Of a stretch of 64,000 nt of DNA, positions 11,508-23,982 are shown piece after piece. How positions within the stretch are numbered: the first letter of the stretch is position 1; each line of letters opens with the position of its first letter. The notes under the pieces were generated by a model. The model was not told the origin of the DNA. It made no database searches and saw nothing but the letters and a program-made list of their open reading frames with translations. This DNA is from Diphasiastrum complanatum (lineage: Eukaryota; Streptophyta; Lycopodiopsida; Lycopodiales; Lycopodiaceae). The position numbers and the translations under genes were made by a program. Location of the stretch: positions 6,167,361 to 6,231,360 of the forward strand of contig CM055106.1 in NCBI GenBank assembly GCA_029204225.1, read 5' to 3'.

Positions 11508-12164
11508 TGTGAAAATTGTCAACATTTCCTAGCTATTTTGAGGCCTAAATTGGCAATTTTTGTACATAGTTCTGGATCTGACCTTTCACACATATGGAAC
11601 AGGTCTAGATACTTTTATTCTAGTATATAGTTCATATTGAAGAAGTTTCAAACTTCAAGACCTTCGAAATGACACCAGAATCATGTCATTTGGACATATA
11701 GGCCAAAATTGGCTATTTTAAGCTAGTGGTGCCCTAAAATTGGGTCCTAGGTTCTAGAGAGAAGAGCGAGAGTCATCTCTCTCACCCTATATTAGGCTGA
11801 ATTTTGTGGAAAAACAGGTTGAAGAAACTTATGTACTGTTTCATTGAGATGAATAGATCATTGTCAATGTTTTGTCCTCCATTGTGAGCATTGTTGTGTG
11901 TATTGACTTCAAGCTGTTGTGTATGATCTTAGGTGCTTTCCAAAAGTGGTAGGCTACTATGGTAGGGCTGGTATTCTACTGTTTTTGGCCACCCTCATTA
12001 CCTTTGAATAGTTTCTTGAGTTCTTAGAATTCTTGTTCAAGTTCTTGTGCATCAAAGGTAGCATTAGAATGCTTTGCCATTTCTAGCTTTTGTACTTTGT
12101 TGTGCAAGGATCTTAGCCAGAACATTTGGGATCTTAGATCCATTCAAGATCCACTTTTTTTACA
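11508..12164 (+). repeat. 5' LTR of the 11.5-16.2 kb element
   Basis: 657 bp with TG...CA termini. At about 11584 a palindrome-like TTTCACACATATGGAAC stands where LTR2 has the perfect TTTCACACGTGTGAAA, so the LTRs have diverged at this motif. Confidence 0.88.
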
Positions 12165-12176
12165 TGGTATCATAGT
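12165..12176 (+). other. Primer binding site
   Basis: TGGTATCATAG directly follows LTR1 and resembles the complement of initiator tRNA-Met (TGGTATCAGAGC in other elements of this window), with one central mismatch. Confidence 0.65.
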
Positions 12177-12449
12177 TGGTTGGCCGCTATTTGTAGTAAG
12201 GTTTTTATTTATGGTTATATTTGGATGTTTGATCAAGTTCTAGCGTGATTATGCATTGCATTGTTGATCAAATCCTTTGTTTGATGAGTTGAACTTGTGG
12301 ATCAAAAGCATATTTTAGGTCTATTGAAGATCAAAGGCTAAGAAGAAGCTATTTTGGATCATATCATCACACCTAATCATTTGTTGATTGTGAGGCTTGT
12401 GCATATTCAATACTAACTGTTCAATCTATTGTTGGCAATCTCCACTTTT

Positions 12450-12540
12450 GTGGATAAACACGCTCCTTTGTGGATGAACACTCTCCTTAAGTGGATCGAC
12501 ACTCTCCTTAAATGGATGAACATTCTCCTTAAGTGGATGA
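12450..12540. repeat. 21-bp tandem repeat, four to five units
   Basis: Units of the form CTCTCCTTAAGTGGATGAACA recur with TGGAT at 12471, 12492, 12513 and 12534. The minus-strand translation gives KESVHPL-type repeats but shows no other sign of being a gene. Confidence 0.85.
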
Positions 12541-13333
12541 CAAATACTCTTTGAGTGATTTTTTATTTCTCCAAAAGGCTGAGCAAAGCTCCCACTTGGA
12601 TGAAAGATCCCCTTTTGGGTGAACAGATTGTCAACAATCTTTTGCATAAATTTTGGTGTACTTTGTTGAGTATGTAAGTAACTCTCCTTATGTAATTAGA
12701 TTGGGTCATTTGCTGGAAGATTTTAACCATTATTCAAATGTGTTTTCAGGTTCTTAATAGGTTGAGTAACATTCTCATGTGAAGTGATCTTAGATCTACA
12801 TCTAAACATCAAGATTTCACGAGCTAGTGAAGCTAGTCTTGTGAATCACTAAGTGTGCTCTTTCATTCACCTCTAAAGTTTGTATTTATGACTTGCTGGA
12901 GTTTATAAACTTTTAGAAATGTGGTTTACATGTGGTTCTATAGGTTGAATCAATATATTAGTGTGTTGATCATATGTTGATCAAGTTTGTTCAATTCTAG
13001 GTGTTCTTGTTTTGGCAGCCTAGTCTTGTGTATTTTCTAGGAATGCAAGTAACTCTTCACACCATAACTTGATTTGGTCATTTTCTAGAAAGTTTGAGAG
13101 CTTAAACAAGAGTGCGTTCCAGTTGGTTTGAGTTTGTAATCCATTCTTAGTGTGTGCAAAGTGTTGCATGTGTCTCAATCTTCCTTTCTATGCTTGGAAA
13201 CTAGCCAGGTTCAAGATAGAAGTGTTTTAGGGTACTAGATCTTCTAAGATCTCCTTATCCATCATTTGTTGAGAGAAAAGTGACTGCTAGGTGCATTAGG
13301 ACATAACCTAAAAGTTGAAGAATCATTATATTC

Positions 13334-14550
<1,217 letters not shown>

Positions 14551-14867
14551 ATATGGAGAAGACATGCAAGCAAGCATTCATCACTTGCATTTGTTACGTG
14601 TTTGCTGCTATTTTATAGAAATTTCAAAGGTGGAAACATGGAGGAATCATTCCATTCCCATTATATGCTACTCTTCATGTACTAGTTTCATCTTGATATG
14701 TAAAATAAGAAATAGTGAAACTGTCCACATTATCTATATCAATTATGAAGTTTACTGTTTTTTACATATTAGGATCATTGAGAGGAGATCTATCCTTAAT
14801 ATGGGAATCATTCTTAAGTTAGATCAAAGTAGTGTTGTAAAACTAGCAAGCAATGTTGAAGAGGGAG

Positions 14868-16231
14868 TGTGAAAATTGTCAACATTTCCTAGCTAGTTTG
14901 AGGCCTAAATTGGTAATTTTTGTATATAGTTTTGGATCTGACCTTTCACACGTGTGAAACAAGTCTATATACTTTTATTTTAGTATATATTTCATATTGA
15001 AGAAGTTTCAAATTTCAAAACCTTCAAAGTGACACCAAAATCATGTCATTTGGACATATAGGCCAAAATTGGGTCTTAAGTTCTAGAGAGAGGAGAGAGA
15101 GTCATCTCTCTCATCTATATTAGGCTAAATTTCATGGAGAAACAGGTTGAAGAAACTTATGTACTATTTCATTGAGATGAATAGATCATTGTCAGTGTTT
15201 CTTCCTCCGTTGTTAACATTGTTGTGTGTATTGTCTTCAAGCTCTTGTGTACGATCTTAGGTGCTTTCCAAAAGTGGTAGGCTACTGTTGTAGGGCTAGT
15301 ATGCTACTATTTTTGGATGCTTTGCCATTTCTAGCTTTTGTAGTTTTGGAAGTAAATCTTGTTTATGTGATGGCTAGATCTACTCACGATGTGGTGTAGT
15401 ATAGAAAGGATCATCCACCCTTTAAGACTCTATAAAAAGCTTCAGACGGAAATGGATACAAGGATGTAAGCACTAAGGCTTATCCAACTAGTGCTTAGAA
15501 CTGAAATAAGACTAACTAAAATAACAACAATAAATCCTTACTAAGGCTTACCCAACTAGCAAGGTTGCTAAACTAGATCCTAAATCAACACCCAAAAGGG
15601 AATGGAAATCAATTGCGGCTAACTAATAATCAACAAATAAAGCATGCCACAATTAAACCAATGAGAAGGAGGCAAGAGGAGGCTTGAGCACCTTCCCTCA
15701 AGCTATGCACCCTCCCAAAGGGAACACAAATAAAATAGAATGATAACCTCAAAATAGAGAAGCATAATAAGCTTAATCTCAAAAGTGTTGTGTACATGGC
15801 AAATACCTCTCCTTTATAACAAGGAGGGTCTTCCATAAGTATTCATTAACTTATGGGATTAATTTGAAACTAACCATTTTAGAACTCCTAACTTAGGACT
15901 TAGAACTTTAAAATTAGTTTCTAACTTTGAAACTTAAGATAATTTAAGACAAATATTTCTAAGCTTAAGTTTCTTAAGTCTAAGTTCTAATCCTAAGTTT
16001 AAGTTATTTTATTATTTTAAGCTTCTACCCATGGACTTACAAAACACATGCCATAATAGAAGTTTATTGACAAATACTCATAAGTGGGCTTACAAAACAT
16101 ATGCCATGGAGTTTTTTTTTTTTAAATGTATTGTCTCTATGTTTGCACAGTTGCTAACATGTAGCTTGTTGTGCAAAGATCTTAGCCAGAACATTTGGGA
16201 TCTTAGATTCATTCAAGATCCACTTTTCACA
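14868..16231 (+). repeat. 3' LTR of the 11.5-16.2 kb element, with insertion
   Basis: It matches LTR1 to about 15343 (ending TTCTAGCTTTTGTA) and again from about 16165 (CTTGTTGTGCAAAG). It contains the 16-bp palindrome TTTCACACGTGTGAAA at 14944-14959. Confidence 0.85.
15344..16164. mobile_element. Unidentified ~820-bp insertion in LTR2
   Basis: This DNA is absent from LTR1 at the equivalent point. TGTAG occurs at both edges and could be a 5-bp duplication, but no terminal repeats are visible. It contains GACTCTATAAAAAGC near 15428, a CTTACAAAACACATGCCAT-like phrase twice (about 16037 and 16090) and a low-complexity TAAG/CTTA tract at 15880-16020. No coding domain was recognised. Confidence 0.5.
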
Positions 16232-16236
16232 TTTAG

Positions 16237-17355
16237 AATGTTAAGCTACATTAATTATTGGTTAGATGTTAGAATATATTTATTAGTTTTAGATCCATAT
16301 TGCTCTTGCATACACCCAAGGAAGCATTTTCAATACTAATTGCTAGTGTGACCATGCAAATGGTTCAAGCTATGCTTTTTTGCTTAAAAAGGATATAAAC
16401 TATGGATCACATTTTTATAATGTTTGGGTTGAATGTTTAAATGTTAATGCATGGGACAATGTCTAGTTTGACCTCCTTGAAACATAGCAGCAAGGCTATG
16501 CATTGGGGAGGTTGAAAAATATCACCCCAACTACGAAAAAACTCATGTAATTCACCTTATATAACCCCACCTCTCTTGCAGATGTCCTAGGAAAACAACT
16601 AGTCTTGGGAGTGGTGACTCTCAAACACTCATATAATAGAGTGACCTGACTCCAACTAGCACCAAAAATAAGAGAAATATTGAGCCACATTGATGATTCA
16701 TGCAACTTTAGGTCCTTCTTCAGGTTTAGATCTAGGTCCTTGTTGAAATCCAGGTTTAGGTTTTTCATTAGATTTAGATTTAGGTTTAGGTCCTTTCTAA
16801 ATGGCTAAGTAACTACTAATCTAAAGATTCCACATTGTTATGTTATATTCCTTTTCTTCTAGAGGTTATAATTGAGGGTAAGTCTAAGTAACGAAAGAGA
16901 TGAGACAATGCCGAAAAACTTACAAGAATGTATTGTCTCATAAATTGTAATTGTGTGAAAGCTATGCTTCCTTCTATGTAGGTTTTGATCTAAGTTTAAG
17001 ATAAACTTACTTAAGGATAGAATTATTTTTGCAAATAGAAGTAATAAAGTTTGGGTGTAGGTTCAACTTTAGGTGTAATAGAAGTAATAAAGTTGGTATA
17101 TATAGATTCAAATATGTTAGATTTACATTTTCATTTAGGTTATGTTATAAATTTAGTCCCCCTTCATGTTTTGGATAGTTTAGTTTGTGGCCCAATAAGA
17201 TAAAAACCACAGCAAGATTGTAATAGTCTTGGCATGACTTAGGAAAATGATCGAGTAGTTCCAATAATAAATTGTGAGTTACGTACAAGTAAAGCATATG
17301 CATACTTCCATCAGTTCATACCACAAATTATGGCAAACAAATGGGCAAGTTCAAT
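16237..17355. other. Unassigned AT-rich DNA with degenerate TTTAGG-type repeats
   Basis: From about 16708 to 16797 the plus strand shows many AGGTTTAG/TTTAGGT words, a degenerate hexamer tract that also appears as K/D/L/N-rich codons in a minus-strand frame at 16496-16768. A 19-bp phrase AGAAGTAATAAAGTT recurs near 17036 and 17080. No gene is supported. Confidence 0.45.
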
Positions 17356-17423
17356 CCTCATCTTGCTGCTGAGGGTTTAGGATGAGTTCATGTCCTAGCA
17401 GCAAGATGAGGACATGAACTCAT
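17356..17423. repeat. Two interlocking perfect 15-bp inverted repeats
   Basis: Stem A: CCTCATCTTGCTGCT (17356-17370) pairs with AGCAGCAAGATGAGG (17397-17411). Stem B: ATGAGTTCATGTCCT (17382-17396) pairs with AGGACATGAACTCAT (17409-17423). The right arm of A overlaps the loop and first three bases of B's right arm, so the two hairpins exclude each other. It looks like a template-switch scar or a two-state structure. Confidence 0.9.
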
Positions 17424-19190
17424 TGTTGATCCCCCCAGTTCATTGACTCCAGTTCACTATGATGTGATGAAAGGAACTAAAGTTGTTTCAGAGTGTCAAA
17501 TAATCAATATGATTCTACAATTGTATATTTTTGTGTACTTATGATCAAATGTTCAATTTATATATAGTACCATTTCAACGTCATACTTGTTCTGATTTAC
17601 TTTTATCTAAATTCTAATATCTCATTTGTTTGCATGCCATCACTTTGGACTTTGTTTTGCCTTTCAGGAGTCCATGGCAACATTAAAATCTCTCTTACCA
17701 GGCCACTCCAGGTCCTTGTTACCAAGCCACTCCAAGTCCCTCTTATGAAACCACTCTTGTCGTCACTTCTCTGATTCCCTCGACCACTCCCATTTAGATG
17801 CTTTTTCCCTCAGTTGCCCCTCCCAAACCAATTTATGATTTAAATCCAAGTACATGTTTCGCCGCATGGGAGCTGTGATGAGTCACCCCAAATCTAAGAT
17901 CCGAGATGCAGTGAGAGTTGGAAGAGCCAAGCCGGCCCATGTACATAAAGATGATTGGAATATTCAAGTAGCAATGAGATGCTGCTAGAGTGCAGCTTGA
18001 GTCTATGGGGCCTTGTCATAGAGGCAGTGGCAACGTGGGACATTTTCATGCTTATTTCGTAATTCATTTACTTACAAGTGTAATTTGACTTTAATGTCAT
18101 TCAATTTTTTGGTTTTATAGATTTACGTTATTAATTCATGTATTCATTTATTGAAATTCTAATCACTAATTTTTTCAATTCATACAAAAATTGGTGGTAC
18201 GACTATCTCACCAAAGACGAGTATTAATATGCATATCAAAACAATACACATGTCCTCCTCAAATTATTGGAGAGCCAACGAGTTAGAATCGATTTGGATG
18301 GTTCTTAGGTAAGGCGTTGAACTTTATTACATTCATACAGTCTCTCACTCTCGTCACATTTCTCTCTCTTCATAAACTCACCATTGTCTCATGTTTTTTG
18401 TATGCAGGCACCGCAATCCCCACTCCGGGAACATGATGTAGAGTCTAGTGGCAGTGGCCAAAAGTCCAAAAATGACTTATCGGTTGGATCTACTCAGAAT
18501 TTAGATTTTTTATACATATGCGTTTATCATTTCAGTTTATATGACAATAATTTTGTATAGACTATTGATGTTATGAATATATTTTTGAACTTGGACGGAC
18601 CATATTTTTTTTTTAAATATTGATATATTCATACTTATTTTAATTGCACAACATCTAATTTTTATTTTTTTGATTTTTAATCAACTACACCAACAAGATT
18701 GGGCTATGCCATAATAGGACAAAATGGAATCAGGTTTCATTCTGCCTTAATTTTTTTTTTAAATTTGTGGCACTTCGGAATAGAACTCGGAGCAAAGACA
18801 AATACAGCTCTCGGAATAAGCAAACATATGGACCTCGGAATACTACTCTTTTATGTACCTTGGAATAAGCCTCATTTGCATGCCTTTACTCCAAAAAATC
18901 TATAATAACACATACCACAAGTGTTACGTCCACGTCCTGAATATAGGATTTAGTATAATCCTAGACTTGGATACACAGTACTCCAGTGCTCGAGATTATT
19001 GGTTACGCCATGTCATACTGGACGGGACCCGTAAAGTGATTAATAACCTTGTAAGGCCCAGACACACTATTTGGAGTTAGTACATGGTTTAGGACAGTCA
19101 TTGCATGTGTAAAGAATTAATAGCAATGGGATTTCTCAATAGGGGAGTTTAGATCTTGCATGGGTGCATGCACAGGGTGGTCTTGGGTCC
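17424..19190. other. Unassigned DNA
   Basis: A C/T-rich stretch at 17640-17830 and a possible acceptor (TTGCCTTTCAG, about 17670) hint at an exon, but all frames are interrupted and no domain was recognised. The open frames at 18699-18905 and 18853-19080 (+) are unsupported. Confidence 0.35.
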
Positions 19191-19194
19191 AAAT

Positions 19195-19420
19195 ATCAAT
19201 TGGAAACTCACCCTACTCCATCATTCAATTGGTGTTTCTTTGCTAGGTTCTCTCACTCTACTCTTGCTTCCTATTTTTTGGCTCAGGGGTGAAGTTTTTG
19301 GAGATTGATCGATTGCTTCTACTTGGTTGGGTGGTTTCTCCACAATGTGTTCTCTTGTGTTTTGTCTTGTAAGCCTTTCCCTTACAGGTGTCATTGTGTT
19401 GGTTCTAACACCAATAACGG
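19195..19420 (+). repeat. Diverged relative of the 1880-2340 LTR tail
   Basis: GGTGAAG...GGTTGGGTGGTTTCTCCACA aligns with the tail of the LTR at 1880-2340 in the same order and spacing. No internal region adjoins it. Confidence 0.5.
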
Positions 19421-20880
19421 GGCAAATATCGATGGAAGCCCTTTATTTTTTATTTTTTTTCTTTGAGACAGCTTGGGAATTTCCTGAGAAAGAATCCAAA
19501 ATGTTGGAGTGTGTGTGATGGGCTTTAGGGGAAGCTATGACTCTTCACATAGATTGAATGTGTGAACCGATAAAATGCATTTTCTTTGAGTGATTAGTGA
19601 CTGTGTACAGATTCTCACTATGATTGGTGATCTAATTCGTACAAAATACAATCAAGTGGGAGTGTTTAGTTTCTTTTAGGTTCTAACTTCTAGGTGAAAT
19701 ACCGAAGTCATTGTGCTTATTGCTCTTGACACATTCCATGGAGGAATCAGTGGATGTGCATTGTGGAATCAGGATTGGCTTGGGATTTGGGATCGAGTCA
19801 TATTGAATGCATAACAAGTTCGCCCAACAAAATACTTTCTAAAGAGTGAGTCCAAAAATGCTTGTTCTGTGCTTGCACGGATACAAAGGAGCTGTGACGA
19901 GTGGGCTGCAGGACTCCGACTTCCCATGTGAAGCGTTATCATTGGGGAGTGAGCGCCCATGTGACTGCAAATTCAATTGCAAATTTGCTTCTTTATGTAA
20001 AGCAACTAATAAACAAATGGCAGCTCATGATTGATAGACATTGGAAGCCCTCGCCTAGAATATCTCGCAATTTGGATGCAAGCACCCAATAGTCTTGACT
20101 TGACTCTTCTATCCTCAGGCAGCTTCTGGCAGCAGCGTCCTGAATCTGTGAAAAAACCGTCACCTCACTAAACTAAGCCTTTGAAATATCTAAAAGTTGA
20201 TGATGCCAGCAGAAAGTCTTGAAGACATGACATGTTGTCTTAATAAATTGGTACCCTTACGACGGAACCCAGAAGCCAGATGCCACATAAATGCATGACA
20301 AATGCTTGTACAGCATTGCAAAATTAATCAGTATTCCGGACTGATCCCGCAATGTGAAGAGCAGTGCACTGTGCGATAGACAAAAGTCTTAGCCTTACTC
20401 ATACTGGAAGTGTACATGCAATGAGAACATTGAGAACCTGCCTTCTGTACTTCTGTGGAGCCCCCGCCACTGGCCAAGCAGGCAGCTCTGGAATCTGACT
20501 CCCGACTCTGGACTAGTCTCTGCCTGCAGCGGTGCCACTAATTCAAGCAAGTAGTACCGACTCCCTTCATCCAGGGCATTCATGATCCATGCAGTTACCA
20601 GTAATACACTGTACGTCGAATCGCGCCCTCAAATGGGCAGTTTATTTATGAGTGGATCTGAGAGTTCGGATTGTTATTAACAATCTACCCAGCAAGGAAA
20701 AAGAAAGCATCAGTTATAATTAAGGATTCATTATGATGGGTTATTCAGGTCTTCATCGAAAGTACCGGAGGTCTTACCGAGGAAATGGTTGTGATGTGGT
20801 TAGGATTGAGAGATGACCATAACTTCTGCGTTGGAGGAAGAGTATCGTAGCTGTGATAGTATGATAGAAAATGACAGACT
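19421..20880. other. Unassigned, relatively GC-richer DNA
   Basis: Base composition is more balanced than in the flanks and the text has few simple repeats, so an old gene region is possible. No frame longer than about 68 codons and no domain is visible. Confidence 0.35.
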
Positions 20881-20895
20881 CGCCCATTGTTTCAG

Positions 20896-21468
20896 CTGTG
20901 CTCATTGCTTGCTGTAGAAGCTTACCGTAAGGTGGAAGGCGAGCTAAAATTAGTCACGAAGATGTTGTGCAACTCATTGCACATATCTGGCAAACAACCC
21001 AAAAGAGTATCCTATTCCTCATCTTGCCCGCGTTTGTATGTTGGACCCATCGTCATTGAACGATCTAGAATTCATCAAATATCTCATATCATGTGGACTC
21101 TAAATCGTTCGATGAGAATGGGCCTTGTCTACACTCTTCTAGATATTAGGAACATAGTGCTCCCAAGCCAAACATGCTATATACTTGTAGACGATAAATG
21201 GTACAAGTCATTAAAAAACAACTACGAAAATTGCTTGGCTATAAAGTCTTTTGACCCTTTCGTAGAGTGCAATGCTGAAATGGCCCCTTGGTATTTGAAG
21301 AGAAATTTGTACCCATGGCTCATGGGTCGGGTCCAAGCTCGAATCCCAATCACCTTTTGTAAAAAAAACCCTTTGTATGATTGTGAGGACGATGTGTTCC
21401 CTTTGGTTGTGAACTCCTTTGTTGAGGTCGAAGGGTACTCGTACCGCTTTGACCCCCCTACAAATTAG
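20896..21468 (+). CDS. Orphan ORF (about 190 codons), possible terminal exon
   Basis: A continuous frame ends with TAG at 21468. It has no ATG at its start. A good acceptor (CCCATTGTTTCAG, to 20895) precedes it, so it may be a last exon; the first internal ATG begins MLCNSLHISGK. The product is balanced in composition, Trp/Tyr/Cys-bearing (MAPWYLKRNLYPWLMGRVQA, NPLYDCEDDVFPLVVNSF), and reads like a genuine globular protein. I do not recognise the family. There is no TE domain nearby, so it is either a host gene fragment or a captured exon. Confidence 0.45.
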   Translation: MCSLLAVEAYRKVEGELKLVTKMLCNSLHISGKQPKRVSYSSSCPRLYVGPIVIERSRIHQISHIMWTLNRSMRMGLVYTLLDIRNIVLPSQTCYILVDDKWYKSLKNNYENCLAIKSFDPFVECNAEMAPWYLKRNLYPWLMGRVQARIPITFCKKNPLYDCEDDVFPLVVNSFVEVEGYSYRFDPPTN

Positions 21469-22314
21469 AATTGAAGGGTCCAGCTCGGGCTGAAACTTAT
21501 TTTTGTACATGTTACATATACAAAAAATCAATATATGATATACTGAGACATTTGAATGGTCATTTCATTCTTGAGTGGCTTTGAGTTTCATTGGTTTGTT
21601 CTGAGCTAAAAAAAATTTGTAATGTTAGATATTGTTGTGGGAACGGAGACACACTCTCAGACGCATAGAATGACTATATGCACACTCTCACACAAGAGGA
21701 CATACACTCTGATCTACTCACGACTGGGCTCTTTATAGAAAGCACCACTTCCTAGAATTAGCAACCACTTTGCTAATTTATTGGATGTCTAATGCTAAGT
21801 TATAGCAACAACTTTCCAAGTTAAGTAGATAACATACAGGCTCTGATGTTAGAGGATAGCCTGCTGATTTGCAGCTTTCTGATTTATTGGGATGAAGATT
21901 GAAAGGTCGAGACATTCTTCAACCTGTTGTTAAAATTCACAATCTAGTTTGGACCATTTTTGGTCACATGCATTGTAATCGGCAAGATGGCCATGTAAAT
22001 AGATGCCACACATGCCAAATAGTACAGGATGCTTTCCAAAGTCTTATTCTACATCCTACATTGTAAACGAACCTTTGAAATAAGGCCAAAGAGTGCTTAG
22101 ATAGGGTCACGGAGAAAATAGGAGCCAAAAATTGTATGTTTTTCATTGTTTTTGGATCTCGAGATCAAGGACCCTAATTAAAAGGGATCCAATGATCAAT
22201 TAGGTTAAATATTAGGGTTAGGTATGAAAAGTACAGAGAAGCCCTAAAATGCTCAGATCCGAACTACTAGTGTATAAATATGTGATGGTTTCTCCATCAA
22301 TTTATGAGTAAAAA
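21469..22314. other. Unassigned DNA left of the inverted arm
   Basis: It contains a phrase with ATCTACTCACGA...TTTATAGAAAG (about 21712-21742), similar to 15390-15440. No gene is seen. It probably includes the outer part of the LTR that ends at 22629. Confidence 0.35.
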
Positions 22315-22629
22315 ATTGGTTTTCAATCTACCAATGTTGTTGGTGATCTAGATGTTTGATATTTGCTATTTGTATTGACTAAATTGGATTTGTGAGATTG
22401 ATTTTGGAAGTTCAGGTACTATACTATGTCTATGGCAGTCCGTACTTTCACATGTGTGAAGGGAATTGCATGAATTTGAGCCTTCAAGTGGAGTTCAAGC
22501 CAAAGTGGAGCTAGTTGGAAACATTAAATTGGCTGGTGTTTTAGCAATAGGATCTCAATTGGATTCATTCAAGGTGCTTCCTCCATCATTTCAAAGGTTT
22601 ATTAGAGTTTATTTGCTACATTTTAAACA

Positions 22630-22642
22630 TGGTATCAGAGCC
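22630..22642 (+). other. Primer binding site of an outer, interrupted LTR element
   Basis: TGGTATCAGAGCC preceded by CA (22628-22629) marks the end of one LTR, 97 bp before another LTR begins at 22727. Mirror copy at about 63673-63685. Confidence 0.6.
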
Positions 22643-22726
22643 TTGTTATGAAATGAGCTAAATTCTTGCAATTTGATTCACTAGCATCATAGATTTTGAT
22701 CAATTCAAGGTATTGATTGATTCTTT

Positions 22727-23349
22727 TGTGAAAAATTGCCTACATTGGCAAATCTAGCCATGTAGAATATTGTATATTTTGTCAATATTTTTTGTTAGTC
22801 ACTTGAATGGCCAAAGTGCCACTTGTCAATCCACACCTAATGTAGATTACCATGAGTCATGAGGAGTGGTTGTGTCTATTTGGTAGTGATTCCTACTTTG
22901 TAGGATCTAGACCTTGATTTATGATGAGATTTGTACCTACCATGCACCTACCAAGCATGACTCTTGGATCTAGGCTAGGGTTTTCACTTTAGGGAAAGAA
23001 AGTTGAGTCTACTTCCTTATTACATGCTGGATTTTCACCTAACTTTTCACAGGAAAAGTCTTTTACTATGTATTTCCATTCTCCATCGTGAGGAGATGGA
23101 AACTTTTTGGAGCCTCAAGAGGAAACTCGGATTTTCTCCTATTGTATGATGATAGCTATTGATTCCAATGAAACTTAGCCTTGGCACTCATTTAAATCTA
23201 TCTACTGGACATACTACAGCCTGATTTTCACACGTGGGAACTCGGATTTCAGTTTATGATCAATGCTTTGATTGTCTCTACTTGTTTTCATCAAGCTGCT
23301 AAACTAGATCTTGTTTTCGGTTGACTATTATCTGATAGATTGTTCAACA
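22727..23349 (+). repeat. Copia LTR (left arm)
   Basis: Begins TGTGAAAAATTGCC and ends TTGTTCAACA immediately before TGGTATCAGAGCC, so both ends obey LTR rules. 623 bp. It holds a CACGTG palindrome variant (TTTTCACACGTGGGAAC, about 23226). Fragments of the same LTR family are embedded in the caulimovirid copies at 29283-29660 and 50045-50590. Confidence 0.8.
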
Positions 23350-23362
23350 TGGTATCAGAGCC
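23350..23362 (+). other. Primer binding site (initiator tRNA-Met)
   Basis: TGGTATCAGAGCC directly abuts the LTR end and complements the 3' end of plant initiator tRNA-Met, the usual primer of Copia elements. Confidence 0.8.
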
Positions 23363-23982
23363 GAGTACAAGACTATTGATTAGTGTTTAAGACTAATCCA
23401 ATTTTAGCAAGTTTTTGGTGCAAAAAGCTAGTATTGGAAGGGCGAGCTGGTATCCTGGAATTGGTGAGGGGATTTGATCCCAAACTTTTTGTGGATCAAA
23501 ATCCATACTGTTCACACGTGTGGGAAACTCTGAACCAGCATTTAAACCCCTATATTCATTGGATCACTGTAATTTCATCTAGAGTCAGTTTGATGTAAAT
23601 TTTGGTGCAAATCCTAGGATAAGCTACCAAGATCACTTGCCATTAATTAGTTTTGAATTTGTTTTATGAAAACTAACTAATCTAGGCTGATTTTAGACCT
23701 TCTTAAAGTGGAAAACAGGTCTTGAAAGTACATCAAAGTGATAGAAAGAGATAGAGTCATTCTATTGTCCAAAAATAGCCAAGATTGGCAAAATTTGCTT
23801 GAGAGTAGTTGTCATTTCATCTTATCTTCATTCCAGCTTTAAGAGGGACTGATAGAACTATGATTACAAATCCATTTGTTGGATTAGAAATCAAATTTGA
23901 GTGAAACACTACAAGTAAGAAACCTTTGTGAGTTTCAAGTTCAACCAAATCTATATCTTGTGTGTAGAATTTCACTAGTAAG

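Noticed and set aside
16708-16797. Interstitial telomeric repeat
   Set aside because: Words are TTTAGG/GGTTTAG variants with irregular spacing, not arrays of the plant heptamer TTTAGGG.
17640-18500. Possible transposase or host exon
   Set aside because: C/T-rich text and splice-like signals exist, but every frame is interrupted and no domain could be matched.
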